A stretch of 47,263 nt of DNA, from NCBI GenBank assembly GCA_003231645.1, contig QIIW01000057.1, positions 1-47,263 on the forward strand, read 5' to 3'. The DNA is from Acidimicrobiia bacterium (lineage in GTDB: Bacteria > Actinomycetota > Acidimicrobiia > Acidimicrobiales > Aldehydirespiratoraceae). The position numbers and the translations under genes were made by a program. Below the pieces are notes generated by a model. It searched no databases and had not been told where the DNA came from. It worked only from the letters and a program-made list of their open reading frames with translations. Below are positions 1 through 7,810 of the stretch, piece by piece (position 1 is the stretch's first letter; each line of letters begins with the position of its first letter).

Positions 1-50
1 AACACCCGCAGCTCCCACGACGAACCCCGCTGTCGCATGAATCCCTTCAT
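1..50 (-). CDS. Probable tyrosine site-specific integrase, N-terminal fragment
   Basis: Only the first 16 codons are inside the window; the gene runs off the left edge. The minus strand reads MKGFMRQRGSSWELRV from an ATG at 50-48, with a strong Shine-Dalgarno (AAGGAG) about eight bases upstream. The pattern 'MKG..RQR...SWELRV' is how many actinobacterial phage-type tyrosine recombinases begin (the N-terminal arm-binding domain). The gene starts about 125 bp downstream of the 3' end of a tRNA-Glu gene on the same strand, a classic position for an integrase whose attB is the tRNA 3' end. The assignment rests on a short N-terminus plus context, so it is probable rather than certain. Confidence 0.6.
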   Translation of the reverse strand, partial: MKGFMRQRGSSWELRV

Positions 51-93
51 CACCGATCTCCTTCCGTTTCGAATGATGCCATGTCGCTGTGGC

Positions 94-115
94 ATTCATT
101 GGCAATTCATTGGCA
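94..115. repeat. Perfect 11-bp tandem direct repeat between tRNA-Glu and integrase
   Basis: The 11-mer ATTCATTGGCA occurs twice back to back (94-104 and 105-115). The position, upstream of a probable integrase and downstream of the tRNA 3' end, is where integrase arm-type or excisionase sites are found in attP-derived DNA. That role is inferred from position only. Confidence 0.5.
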
Positions 116-134
116 TTCGGGCCGGAGAACCAGA

Positions 135-158
135 AGAGCCGCTCCGAAAAGCGGCTCT
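135..158 (-). terminator. Hairpin downstream of tRNA-Glu
   Basis: An 8-bp perfect stem (AGAGCCGC / GCGGCTCT) with an 8-nt loop lies 16 bp past the tRNA 3' end. Only a weak T-rich stretch follows on the minus strand, so termination is likely but not textbook. Confidence 0.5.
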
Positions 159-173
159 GACCTGGGCTTTTGC

Positions 174-249
174 TGGTACCCCGTACGGGATTTGAACCCG
201 TGCTACCACCTTGAGAGGGTGGCGTCCTAGGCCACTAGACGAACGGGGC
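174..249 (-). tRNA. tRNA-Glu (anticodon CTC)
   Basis: A 76-nt cloverleaf on the minus strand: acceptor GCCCCGT pairs with ACGGGGT (one G-U at the end), D arm, anticodon stem CCACC/GGTGG with loop CTCTCAA giving anticodon CTC (reads GAG), and T arm ACGGG-TTCAAAT-CCCGT. The 3' CCA is encoded (complement TGG at 174-176). The integrase start immediately downstream suggests that its 3' end serves as an integration site. Confidence 0.96.
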
Positions 250-318
250 TCGTTGAACCGCCGGGGCGGTCGTTGGCTCAGCGAGTGTAGCCGCGGCCCG
301 GGATCGGCCCAACGCTGA

Positions 319-1482
319 TCAGCCTCCGAAAGAGGGGGCGATCGGTGCTCCATCGGCGACCCGGAGCTTGGCCACGAACAGGCTTCGCGCCCCGTCGGGA
401 TAGCCGATTCCGCTGGCCGTCCAGCCGTGATACACGAGCAACCCGGCCCAACCCTCGGGACTCGGGACGAACTCGGGGCCACCGGGCCCCCATGCCCCGT
501 CATATGAGGTGAGCCACGGATTGGCGTCCTTGACGCAAGGCCCGACGATCGAATCACAGGTGGCGTGTCCGATGGCGTAGTCATCGGTATCCCAGCGGTT
601 GGCCGAGTAGAGCAGGTGGTAGGCCTTGGGCCCGTACGCCATGGTCGGACCCTCCACGACATCACCCTCCCACCAGAGATCGTTGCGAATCAGCTCGACC
701 GCATCACCCGCCACCGCCATCCCGTCGGCGCCGAGTGGCTGGCTGTAGATGATCGTCGGCAGGCCACAGCAGTTGCCATCGGATTTCCAGAGCAGCCAGA
801 GCGCTCCGTCGCGATCGACAATCGGGCTCGGATCGATCGATCCCCCGTCGGCAAGATCGCAGATGAGGGGCCCGGACGAGTCGTCGACGAAGGGCCCTTC
901 CGGGGTGTCGGCCCTCGCCGCCGAGATGCACTGGCGCCCGGTGGAACTTTGACGGGTCGTGTACCAGAGCACGTAGCCGCCCCCGACGGGAGAGACACTC
1001 GGGGCCCACACGTGACCGGGCTCGCTCCAAGCTGGGAGATCGGGTAGCACGTCGCCCAGATAGGTGCCACGCTCCCCGGAGGCGGCACGCATCACCGGCA
1101 CGTGAGCACTGAAGGTGTTGGTTGCGTAGGCGTAGTAGGTATCGCCGACCTTGAGGACGAACGGGTCGGCGAAGTCACCGCCGAAGACCGGCGTGCCGTC
1201 ACCGGTCAGGCGGGCGGAGGACTTGACCGGCCGGCCCTCGCCACGCGTCACCTCACGTTCGGGTGCGGCGTCGGGGCCTGGGGAGGCAGCCGTCGTGGAT
1301 GGGTCGGGCTCGGCCGAGACGGTGGTCGTCGGTTCGGCCGGCACCGTGGTGGTGGTGATCTCGAGAGATGTCGTGACCACCGGGGCGACCCGGTCGATAC
1401 CCGGGGGCGCAGTCCCCGACGCGCCGGCACACGCCGACGCCACCAGCCCAACGAACCCGACCATCCAGACGATTGATCTCAC
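319..1482 (-). CDS. GH43-like glycoside hydrolase lipoprotein
   Basis: A 387-residue secreted lipoprotein. Residues 1-18 form a signal peptide ending in a VASAC lipobox (Cys18). Residues about 25-85 are a Thr/Pro/Glu-rich linker. The rest looks like a five-bladed beta-propeller of the GH43 type: 'DFADPFVL' near residue 103 (candidate base Asp106), 'VWAPSVSP', 'SIDPSPIVDRDGALWLLWKSD' split motif (candidate pKa-modulating Asp) and 'VVEGPTM' (candidate acid Glu). GH43 enzymes cut arabinan or xylan side chains; the exact substrate cannot be told. It ends 69 bp from tRNA-Glu and starts 76 bp downstream of the GlxA-type regulator on the same strand, so co-transcription with that regulator is possible. 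Confidence 0.8.
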   Translation of the reverse strand: MRSIVWMVGFVGLVASACAGASGTAPPGIDRVAPVVTTSLEITTTTVPAEPTTTVSAEPDPSTTAASPGPDAAPEREVTRGEGRPVKSSARLTGDGTPVFGGDFADPFVLKVGDTYYAYATNTFSAHVPVMRAASGERGTYLGDVLPDLPAWSEPGHVWAPSVSPVGGGYVLWYTTRQSSTGRQCISAARADTPEGPFVDDSSGPLICDLADGGSIDPSPIVDRDGALWLLWKSDGNCCGLPTIIYSQPLGADGMAVAGDAVELIRNDLWWEGDVVEGPTMAYGPKAYHLLYSANRWDTDDYAIGHATCDSIVGPCVKDANPWLTSYDGAWGPGGPEFVPSPEGWAGLLVYHGWTASGIGYPDGARSLFVAKLRVADGAPIAPSFGG

Positions 1483-1558
1483 CGGTGGACCATCGGCCGA
1501 AGAACAGGAAATGTTGACCAGACGCCACGCTCACCGAGACAAGAGCGGCAGGGCCGGC

Positions 1559-2506
1559 TCAGCGGTGTCGGTACCTCGAAGGCGGGACGCCGGTCAGGTC
1601 ACGAAACGTGGAACTGAACGCAGCCACGTCCGTGTACCCGACGGCGCGCGCAACTTCGCCCACCGACAGACCGGGCTCCGACAGCAGTTCGCGGGCATGC
1701 TCGACCCGGAGCCGTCGGAGATACCGCGACGGGGTTTCCCCGGTGGCCGACTTGAACCTGCGACTCAGCGTCCGCGTGCTCATCCCGAATTCACGGGCCA
1801 CCCGATGCAGCAGCACCGGCTTGTCGACGTTTCTCTCGAACCATCTCTGCACCGAGAGGATCAGACGGTCACCGTGGTACTTCTGTCCATCGAAGGCCAG
1901 ATTGGCCACGGTGTAACTGCGCCGTATCCCCATCAGGAACTCCGAGGCGACGTGCTCGGCGACCTCGCGGCCGTAGAGGTCACCCACACAGGCGATGACA
2001 AGGTCGAGGCTCGACGAGATCGCGTCGGCGCACATGAGCCCGCCGGCGTCGGTGATGGCACGTTCGGGATGGAACTCCACTTCGGGAAACCGGCGGCGGA
2101 AGGTGGGCGCGTAGGGCGAGTAGGTGGTGGCCACACGTCCGTCGAGAAGACCGCTGGCCGCGAGAAAGAACGACCCCGTGCTGCAGGCCGCCACCCGAGC
2201 ACCCCCGGCGACCAGTCGTCTGATCCAGGGCAAGACGTTTCGATGACGCTCAACGGCATCGCTCGACGAACCCCAGAAAGCCGACAGGAAGACGAGCGAC
2301 GCCGAATCGACATCGTCGATGGTGCCGTCGACGGACATCCGAATCCCGCTGTAGGTGTCGATCGTGTCACCGCCGCTGCTGACCACCCTCACGGCTCGGG
2401 ACGGCTCTCCACCCGCCTGGGTCGCCGCGACCCAGCACAGGTCGGCGATGAGGACGACGCTCATGCCGACCGCCGGATCCGGTGCGAATATCACCACGTC
2501 GGGCAT
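1559..2506 (-). CDS. GlxA-family transcriptional regulator (DJ-1/PfpI + AraC HTH)
   Basis: 315 residues. The N-terminal ~190 residues are a DJ-1/PfpI-like fold with the 'AACSTGSFFLAASGLL' nucleophile-elbow region (Cys109). The C-terminal ~100 residues are an AraC/XylS double helix-turn-helix ending 'VGYTDVAAFSSTFRDLTGVPPSRYR', the usual AraC signature. Such proteins regulate amine, choline or carnitine catabolism in some bacteria, but the ligand here is unknown. The gene is divergent from a large acyl-CoA dehydrogenase (103-bp intergenic), which is a reasonable candidate target. The ATG at 2506 fits the start of the domain. Confidence 0.88.
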   Translation of the reverse strand: MPDVVIFAPDPAVGMSVVLIADLCWVAATQAGGEPSRAVRVVSSGGDTIDTYSGIRMSVDGTIDDVDSASLVFLSAFWGSSSDAVERHRNVLPWIRRLVAGGARVAACSTGSFFLAASGLLDGRVATTYSPYAPTFRRRFPEVEFHPERAITDAGGLMCADAISSSLDLVIACVGDLYGREVAEHVASEFLMGIRRSYTVANLAFDGQKYHGDRLILSVQRWFERNVDKPVLLHRVAREFGMSTRTLSRRFKSATGETPSRYLRRLRVEHARELLSEPGLSVGEVARAVGYTDVAAFSSTFRDLTGVPPSRYRHR

Positions 2507-2543
2507 GTGTCTGATTTAACCATGGCGATGGCCGGTTCACCCC

Positions 2544-2571
2544 TTGACCGGGGCCGGCCGGCGCGTATGGT
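2544..2571 (+). promoter_or_regulatory. Candidate sigma-70-type promoter of the acyl-CoA dehydrogenase
   Basis: TTGACC at 2544-2549 and TATGGT at 2566-2571 are separated by 16 bp and lie 38 bp before the chosen ATG, in the divergent intergenic region with the GlxA-type regulator. Prediction by consensus only. Confidence 0.45.
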
Positions 2572-2609
2572 CGACACAGAGCCATTGTCCAGTCAGGGAG
2601 ACACTCACC

Positions 2610-4394
2610 ATGGTCACATACGACACGGACATCGCGGCTGCCCCGCCGGGGTCGGAACCCGGAGATTTCGATGTGACCCAACCGGGTCAAGCCTCCGGAC
2701 GCGACGCCATGCGCCGGTGGACAGAGGCGACTCGGCGCAACGTCTACCTCGACAACGACGACTTCGCCCACACCGTGCGATTCCATCTCGGCGACGACTA
2801 CGCGAGTGTCCACCGGGACCTGGTCGACTACGGACTGACCGTGGCGACCGACCTGGAGGAGGCGGTCGAGCACGGCGATTTCCGGCTCAACCTGCCGAGG
2901 GTCGAACAGTACGGTGCCGTCGGCGACCGCGACGACAGGATCGTGCACGACCATTCCTACACGACATCCGGTGACCTGATCTACGGGTCAGGTGTGGTGT
3001 CGCGACTCGCCCGGGCCGGTGGACTGCGGGAGGGCTACGCGTTCCACTACCTGTCGAACCACTGCGGGGACACCGGACACAACTGTCCCGTCATCTGCAA
3101 CTATGAGACGTCGCGGGTGCTCAGGTCCTTCGACTCGGTTCCCGGCCGCGACGAGATGATCACCTTGCTCGAGACCCCTTCGTTCACCGGCAACTGGACG
3201 GCGGCACAGTTCCTCACCGAGGTGCAGGGCGGGTCCGATGTCGGGGCCAACGACACCCGGGCGCATCAGGCCGACGACGGCACATGGCTCATACGCGGAG
3301 AGAAGTGGTTCTGCTCCAACGCCAATGCCGACCTCCATCTCATCAGCGCTCGCTACGACACCGGGCAGCCCGGCACCCGAGGTCTGTCACTGTTTCTCGT
3401 ACCGGCGCGCAAACCCGACGGATCGCGCAACAACTTCACCTTTCGTCGACTCAAGGAAAAGCTCGGCACCCGGGCGCTCGCATCGGCCGAAATCGACTAT
3501 CGCGATGCCTACGCCCTACCGCTGGGCCCGGTGGAAACCGGGTTCCGAAACTTGATGACCATGGTGATCCACCACTCGCGTCTGGCGCATCCATTGGCCA
3601 TGTCGGGCATGCTCAGCCGGGCATATCAACTGGCCCGTTCATTCGCCGATCACCGCCAGGCGTTCGGGAGCGCGATCATCGACTACCCACTGGTGAGAGA
3701 CAATCTCGCCGGGATCAAGGTCGACCTGCTGGCCGCCACCGCAAGCACGTTCGCCGTCGTGGCGATGCAGGACTTGCTCGACACCGATCCTGGTACTCCG
3801 TCGGAATGGCAGGATCTCTGCCGGCTCATGGCCAACGTCAACAAGACGACCTGGTCGACCCGAATCGTCGCCCGGATGATCGATGCCGGTGAGACGTTGG
3901 CCGGAAACGGAATGATCGAGACAACTTCGAGCATGCCCCGACTGATCCGCGACGCCATCACCTCCGAGAAGTGGGAGGGGTCCCAGAACACACTGCGAAT
4001 GCAGGTACTGCGCGACATCCAACGATTCGGCCAGGATCACAACTTCTCAAGGGCGATGGACCGACTGGCCGAGGACATCGACCCCGACATGAACGAGCGG
4101 GCCACACTCGAGGCAGCCATCAGCCGATGTCGCTCCATGTTCGAGGAATTGCGTGGCGCCCCGCAACCGATTCAGACACTTCTGATGCAGCGGATCCTTC
4201 CGCAGATTGCCGACACGTTCGCCTACTGGGCTCTGGTGACCGAAGGCATGGATCAGGCCGGGCACGGCAACCGTAGGAAGCTGGCGGCAGCCGAACTCTT
4301 CGACCGGACATATCTGTCCGACGCGAGAACCGTCTATGACGCCGACCATCTCGAGCGGATCGCGGAGATCGTCGGAGCATCGCGGCAACCCTGA
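2610..4394 (+). CDS. Large acyl-CoA dehydrogenase, AidB-like
   Basis: 594 residues from the ATG at 2610, chosen over an in-frame ATG at 2544 because GGGAG lies just upstream and the predicted promoter overlaps the longer start. FAD-type acyl-CoA dehydrogenase motifs are clear: 'FLTEVQGGSDVGAN' (middle domain), 'GEKWFCSN', 'RQAFGSAIIDYPLVRDNLA' and 'SEKWEGSQNTLRMQVLRD' (C-terminal helical domain). The 'TE.QGGSDV..N.T' and 'WEGS.N' motifs and the length resemble the AidB branch rather than short-chain dehydrogenases. It probably oxidises an acyl-CoA or has an AidB-like role; the substrate is not apparent. Possibly controlled by the divergent regulator. Confidence 0.85.
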   Translation: MVTYDTDIAAAPPGSEPGDFDVTQPGQASGRDAMRRWTEATRRNVYLDNDDFAHTVRFHLGDDYASVHRDLVDYGLTVATDLEEAVEHGDFRLNLPRVEQYGAVGDRDDRIVHDHSYTTSGDLIYGSGVVSRLARAGGLREGYAFHYLSNHCGDTGHNCPVICNYETSRVLRSFDSVPGRDEMITLLETPSFTGNWTAAQFLTEVQGGSDVGANDTRAHQADDGTWLIRGEKWFCSNANADLHLISARYDTGQPGTRGLSLFLVPARKPDGSRNNFTFRRLKEKLGTRALASAEIDYRDAYALPLGPVETGFRNLMTMVIHHSRLAHPLAMSGMLSRAYQLARSFADHRQAFGSAIIDYPLVRDNLAGIKVDLLAATASTFAVVAMQDLLDTDPGTPSEWQDLCRLMANVNKTTWSTRIVARMIDAGETLAGNGMIETTSSMPRLIRDAITSEKWEGSQNTLRMQVLRDIQRFGQDHNFSRAMDRLAEDIDPDMNERATLEAAISRCRSMFEELRGAPQPIQTLLMQRILPQIADTFAYWALVTEGMDQAGHGNRRKLAAAELFDRTYLSDARTVYDADHLERIAEIVGASRQP

Positions 4395-4422
4395 CACGAC
4401 ACGATCTGTCCCGAGAACGCGA

Positions 4423-4453
4423 CGAAGGGGCACCCCGTCGGGACGCCCCTTCG
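4423..4453. terminator. Bidirectional hairpin between acyl-CoA dehydrogenase and tRNA-Gln
   Basis: A perfect 9-bp inverted repeat (CGAAGGGGC / GCCCCTTCG) with a 13-nt loop between two convergent transcripts. There is no long T-tract on either side. Confidence 0.55.
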
Positions 4454-4459
4454 ATGTTG

Positions 4460-4531
4460 CTCGGGGAGGAGGACTTGAACCCCCAATGTCTGGACCAGAA
4501 CCAGATGTGTTACCAATTACACCATCCCCGA
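4460..4531 (-). tRNA. tRNA-Gln (anticodon CTG)
   Basis: A 72-nt minus-strand cloverleaf: acceptor TCGGGGA/TCCCCGA, discriminator G, anticodon stem TCTGG/CCAGA with loop TTCTGGT giving CTG (reads CAG), and T arm GGGGG-TTCAAGT-CCTCC. The 3' CCA is not encoded, unlike the tRNA-Glu in this window. Confidence 0.95.
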
Positions 4532-4606
4532 AGGGCTCCGAAAGCGTATCGGGCCCGGTCGTTTCCACCCACTCCCGTTTCGGCCCGGGCTCTCGGTCGG
4601 TGACCT

Positions 4607-5236
4607 TCAGCCGACGTTCCCGAACCAGTTGTCAACCCGCCGGTAACCCAGGATCCGTCCAAGCGAAACCGCGGCGGTCTCGCGCAGCAGTTGGCGCAGC
4701 GAGGAGCTGCTCGACGTCGACGAGATCTTCGACTTCAGCCCCACCTCCGACGCGATCTGGCGAAGTCTCAGAGCGTGGTACGGGTCGGACACCAGGACCA
4801 CCGAATCGAGATCGAGAAGTTGCAACTGCCGACTGGTGGCCGCCAACTGCTCCCATGTCGACGAACCGTCGGTGATGACCATCAGATCCGACTCCGGCAC
4901 TCCGCTCCGCCGCAGGTACTCGAACCCGGCGTAACCCTCGGTGAAGGCGTCGCCCTCCAGCTTCGAACCGGTCGTGACGATGAGGCCCGCCACGCCGTCC
5001 TGCCACAGCCGGCGGGCGTGGTCGAGTCGGCCGGCCAGAACCGGCGACGGGGTCCCGTTGTACTGGGCCGCACCGAGCACGACGATCGCGTCGGCTCGCC
5101 CGGAATCATCGGCGCCGGAGGCCACCAGCACCTGCACGAAGGTGACCCCCACGTAGACGACCCCCAGAGCGCCGGCAATGATCAACAACCGCAGGGCGCG
5201 CCGACCGGACAGCCACCGGGGCGGTCCGAGTCGCAT
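4607..5236 (-). CDS. DUF218/YdcF-SanA family membrane protein
   Basis: 209 residues. A single N-terminal membrane helix (about residues 16-38) is followed by a DUF218 domain: 'DAIVVLGAAQYNGTPSPVLAGRLDHARRL', 'TTGS..EGDAFTEG', and the Ser/His-rich 'SDPYHALRLRQIA' region. Family members (SanA, YdcF, ElyC) act in envelope integrity or vancomycin sensitivity, but the reaction is unknown. It starts 3 bp after the gltX stop, so it is the last gene of the leuB-to-gltX operon. Confidence 0.8.
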   Translation of the reverse strand: MRLGPPRWLSGRRALRLLIIAGALGVVYVGVTFVQVLVASGADDSGRADAIVVLGAAQYNGTPSPVLAGRLDHARRLWQDGVAGLIVTTGSKLEGDAFTEGYAGFEYLRRSGVPESDLMVITDGSSTWEQLAATSRQLQLLDLDSVVLVSDPYHALRLRQIASEVGLKSKISSTSSSSSLRQLLRETAAVSLGRILGYRRVDNWFGNVG

Positions 5237-5239
5237 CGA

Positions 5240-6664
5240 TCAGCCCGCGAGCCTCGCGCCGGCCGCCATGAGCCGCTCGATGCACTTGTCGTGCCCGAGC
5301 AGCGTCATGGCCGGCCAGAGCGGAATGCCCGACATCCGACCGGTGAGAGCAACCCGCACCGGTGCCTGCGACATGACTCTCGAACCGAGTTCCTCACTCA
5401 GCGAATCCCCGACCGCCAACACCTTCGACTCGATCGAACCCGGGTCGTCGAACGGGTCGTCGGACAGCGCCGCGATCACCTGATCTAGTACACGATCAGC
5501 CGCCCGTGCCTTCACCATCACCTTGTTCCATGATTTCTCGTCGTAGCTCTCGATCCGATCCACGAACAGCCACGAGACCCACGCCGGCGCCTCGGCCAGC
5601 GTCGAAATCCTCTGCTGAATCTCTGGGGCGAGGGCCACAACGAAACCGGGGTCGTAGTCGGACTCCGCGTAGCCGACATCGTCGCCCACCATGAAGGGGC
5701 CGACTCTCTCGGTGAACGTCTCGGGTGACAGGGCTCGGATGTAGGCGCTGTTGATGTGGTCGAGTTTCTTGACGTCGAAGAAGGCGGCCGACTTGTTGAC
5801 CGCATCCAGCGAGAACAACTTGATGATCTCGGCGATCGGTCTGATCTCGACATCGTCGGGCGGGCCCCAGCCCAGGAGCGCGAGCGCATTGACCATGGCC
5901 TCGGGCAGGTAACCGCGACCCATGTAGTCGGCGAGCGAAACGTCGTCGCGGCGCTTCGAAAGCTTCTTGCGCCGCTCGTTGACCAACAGTGGGAGATGGG
6001 CGTAGACGGGCGGGTCCCCGAACTCGAGGGCGTCCCAGATGAGCCTGACCTTCGGTGTGGTGTTGAGAAGATCCTCACCTCTGATCACGTGGGTGATGCC
6101 CATGTCGTGATCGTCGACGGCGTTGGCAATCAGGAACGTGGGCGAACCGTCGCCGCGACGGATCACAAAGTCCTCCATGATCTCGTGGGAAAACTCGACG
6201 TGACCGCGGATGACATCCTCGACGGCGGTGACCCCCTCGTCCGGGGTGCGAAAGCGAACCACCACACCCGGACCGTCCTGCACACCACGGCCGCGCGACC
6301 AGCCGTGGTAGCCGGCGCGCAGGCCGGCGGCGGCGGCCATCCGGTCGGAATCCTCGCGGGTCAGATCGCAGAAGTAGGCCCGGCCCTGCGCCACCAGCCT
6401 GTCGACCGCGGCGACGTGGAGGTGACGTCGATCGGACTGGAACAACGGGCCCTCGTCCCAGTCGATGCCCAGCCATCTCAGTGGGTCGATGATGGCGTCA
6501 ACGAAAGCCTGGGTCTTGCGTGACGCGTCGGTGTCCTCGATGCGCAACACCATCTCCCCGCCGGTGTGACGGGCGAACAACCAGTTGAACAGGGCCGATC
6601 TGGCGCTGCCGACATGGAGGTAGCCGGTGGGGGCCGGGGCGAAGCGGACACGCGGAGTTGTCAC
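5240..6664 (-). CDS. gltX: Glutamyl-tRNA synthetase
   Basis: Charges tRNA-Glu with glutamate in the cytoplasm. The class I HIGH motif appears as HVGS in 'FAPAPTGYLHVGSARSALFNWLFARH', and KMSKS as KLSKR in the 'VNERRKKLSKRRDD' stretch; 'LRIEDTDASR' and 'VIRGEDLL' are family motifs. The GTG at 6664 gives 474 residues and the usual short 'TTPRVRFAP' N-terminus; an in-frame GTG at 6685 would add seven residues. It lies 51 bp downstream of the RDD gene, near the end of the BCAA operon. Whether it acts on tRNA-Glu only or also on tRNA-Gln cannot be read from the sequence. Confidence 0.95.
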   Translation of the reverse strand: MTTPRVRFAPAPTGYLHVGSARSALFNWLFARHTGGEMVLRIEDTDASRKTQAFVDAIIDPLRWLGIDWDEGPLFQSDRRHLHVAAVDRLVAQGRAYFCDLTREDSDRMAAAAGLRAGYHGWSRGRGVQDGPGVVVRFRTPDEGVTAVEDVIRGHVEFSHEIMEDFVIRRGDGSPTFLIANAVDDHDMGITHVIRGEDLLNTTPKVRLIWDALEFGDPPVYAHLPLLVNERRKKLSKRRDDVSLADYMGRGYLPEAMVNALALLGWGPPDDVEIRPIAEIIKLFSLDAVNKSAAFFDVKKLDHINSAYIRALSPETFTERVGPFMVGDDVGYAESDYDPGFVVALAPEIQQRISTLAEAPAWVSWLFVDRIESYDEKSWNKVMVKARAADRVLDQVIAALSDDPFDDPGSIESKVLAVGDSLSEELGSRVMSQAPVRVALTGRMSGIPLWPAMTLLGHDKCIERLMAAGARLAG

Positions 6665-6715
6665 CGGGGCGAGACTAGCGGCCACCGGCCGAGGCCCGAT
6701 GGGCCGAGAACCCGA

Positions 6716-7264
6716 TCAAACCTTGACCACCACCGAACGGACCAGTTTGTCGTGCCAGGTCTGCTTCTCGGGATCCCACAGCATCCAGAAGTAGCCGAGG
6801 AACATCACGAGGGTTGAAATGATCCGGGCGAAGTAGCGGCCTATGGCCCGGCCGGGGCCGATCACATGGCCCGTGTCGTGGTCGATCACCATTATCCCGA
6901 GCGCCTGCTTGCCGAGGGTCTGACCACGGACACCCTCGAGGTAGGCCCAGTAGGCGATACCGGCAGCGAGTTCGGCCAACCAGACCATCACCAGGAGCAA
7001 CCAGCCGGCGCCGGTGGGCTGGTCGCAGATTGCGCTACCGCTCTGGCACAGCCCGACCTCGGTGGGCACCGCGCCGCTCAGCACCCGGCTGGCGATCTGA
7101 AGAGGGATCCCGACCACCAGAAGGTCGATGATCAGAGCCGCGACACGCGCCCAGAAACCGGCATATTGAACCGCCCCGTTCACCGGGCGGGCCCAGCCGT
7201 GGTTCGGCACCGGCGATCCGCCCGACGGTGGAGGCGGCGGGGGCGGCGGAAACGCGTCGGACAT
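6716..7264 (-). CDS. RDD-family membrane protein
   Basis: 182 residues. The N-terminus is a poly-proline stretch (residues 6-13), then 'YAGFWARVAALIIDLLVV', the RDD-type first helix, and two further membrane segments (about 80-105 and 140-160). 'RGQTLGKQALGIMVI' and 'KQTWHDKLVRSVVVKV' match the RDD C-terminal pattern. Function unknown (some RDD proteins are proposed Na+/H+ exchangers). It begins 3 bp after the upstream hypothetical gene, so the two are probably co-translated. Confidence 0.85.
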   Translation of the reverse strand: MSDAFPPPPPPPPSGGSPVPNHGWARPVNGAVQYAGFWARVAALIIDLLVVGIPLQIASRVLSGAVPTEVGLCQSGSAICDQPTGAGWLLLVMVWLAELAAGIAYWAYLEGVRGQTLGKQALGIMVIDHDTGHVIGPGRAIGRYFARIISTLVMFLGYFWMLWDPEKQTWHDKLVRSVVVKV

Positions 7265-7267
7265 GGT

Positions 7268-7792
7268 TCAGACTCCCAGTGGTGTGCGCCAGTCGGCTTC
7301 GTGTCGGGTCTTCACGGTGCCCACCGAAGACCGCAGAGTCGACTCCGGAACCATGGTGGCGATTTCCCGCGCCTCGCGGTAGTGAACCACGTGGTGATGC
7401 ACCTCGTCGAACAATCGACGACGCAGCGAGACCAGTTCATCAGGAGCGGCCTCGAGATAGCCGAACACAATCAGCGCAACCCTGAGATCGTCGGCCACCG
7501 GCCCCCGGCCGAACAGCGACGCTCGTCGTAGTGCCACCGCCACGGCACCGGCGATGGCATCGACCTCGTGCTCCCCCGGCGCCAGCACCAGGTCGTCGAC
7601 GAAACGCCGGGCCAGCTTCAGCACATAACCCTGATCCGGACCCTGATTGCCGAACGCGGGACCGGTGGGCTGGTATACCTCGCCCACCACCTCACCGGGC
7701 CGATCGGCCAGCCACGCGCCTTCACGACGCGGCGGCGACTTGTAGACCTTTCCTGCGATGACGCCGGCGGGGACGAACTCGGGAGCTGACAT
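7268..7792 (-). CDS. Conserved-looking hypothetical protein (174 aa)
   Basis: No family recognised. It is a soluble, acidic protein of 174 residues. The N-terminal half has 'VIAGKVYKSPPRREGAWLAD' and 'GPAFGNQGPDQGYVLKLARRF'; the C-terminal half is helical with His-rich 'FDEVHHHVVHYREAREIA'. It sits between cimA (18-bp gap) and the RDD gene (3-bp gap), so it is a genuine operon member. The histidine cluster could bind metal, but this is speculation. Confidence 0.7.
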   Translation of the reverse strand: MSAPEFVPAGVIAGKVYKSPPRREGAWLADRPGEVVGEVYQPTGPAFGNQGPDQGYVLKLARRFVDDLVLAPGEHEVDAIAGAVAVALRRASLFGRGPVADDLRVALIVFGYLEAAPDELVSLRRRLFDEVHHHVVHYREAREIATMVPESTLRSSVGTVKTRHEADWRTPLGV

Positions 7793-7810
7793 GGGGACAA
7801 TCGTAGCCAG

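Noticed and set aside
1151..2974. 607-codon plus-strand open frame opposite the GH43 and GlxA genes
   Set aside because: Antisense shadow of real minus-strand genes caused by high GC; no domains, and both opposite genes have clear motifs.
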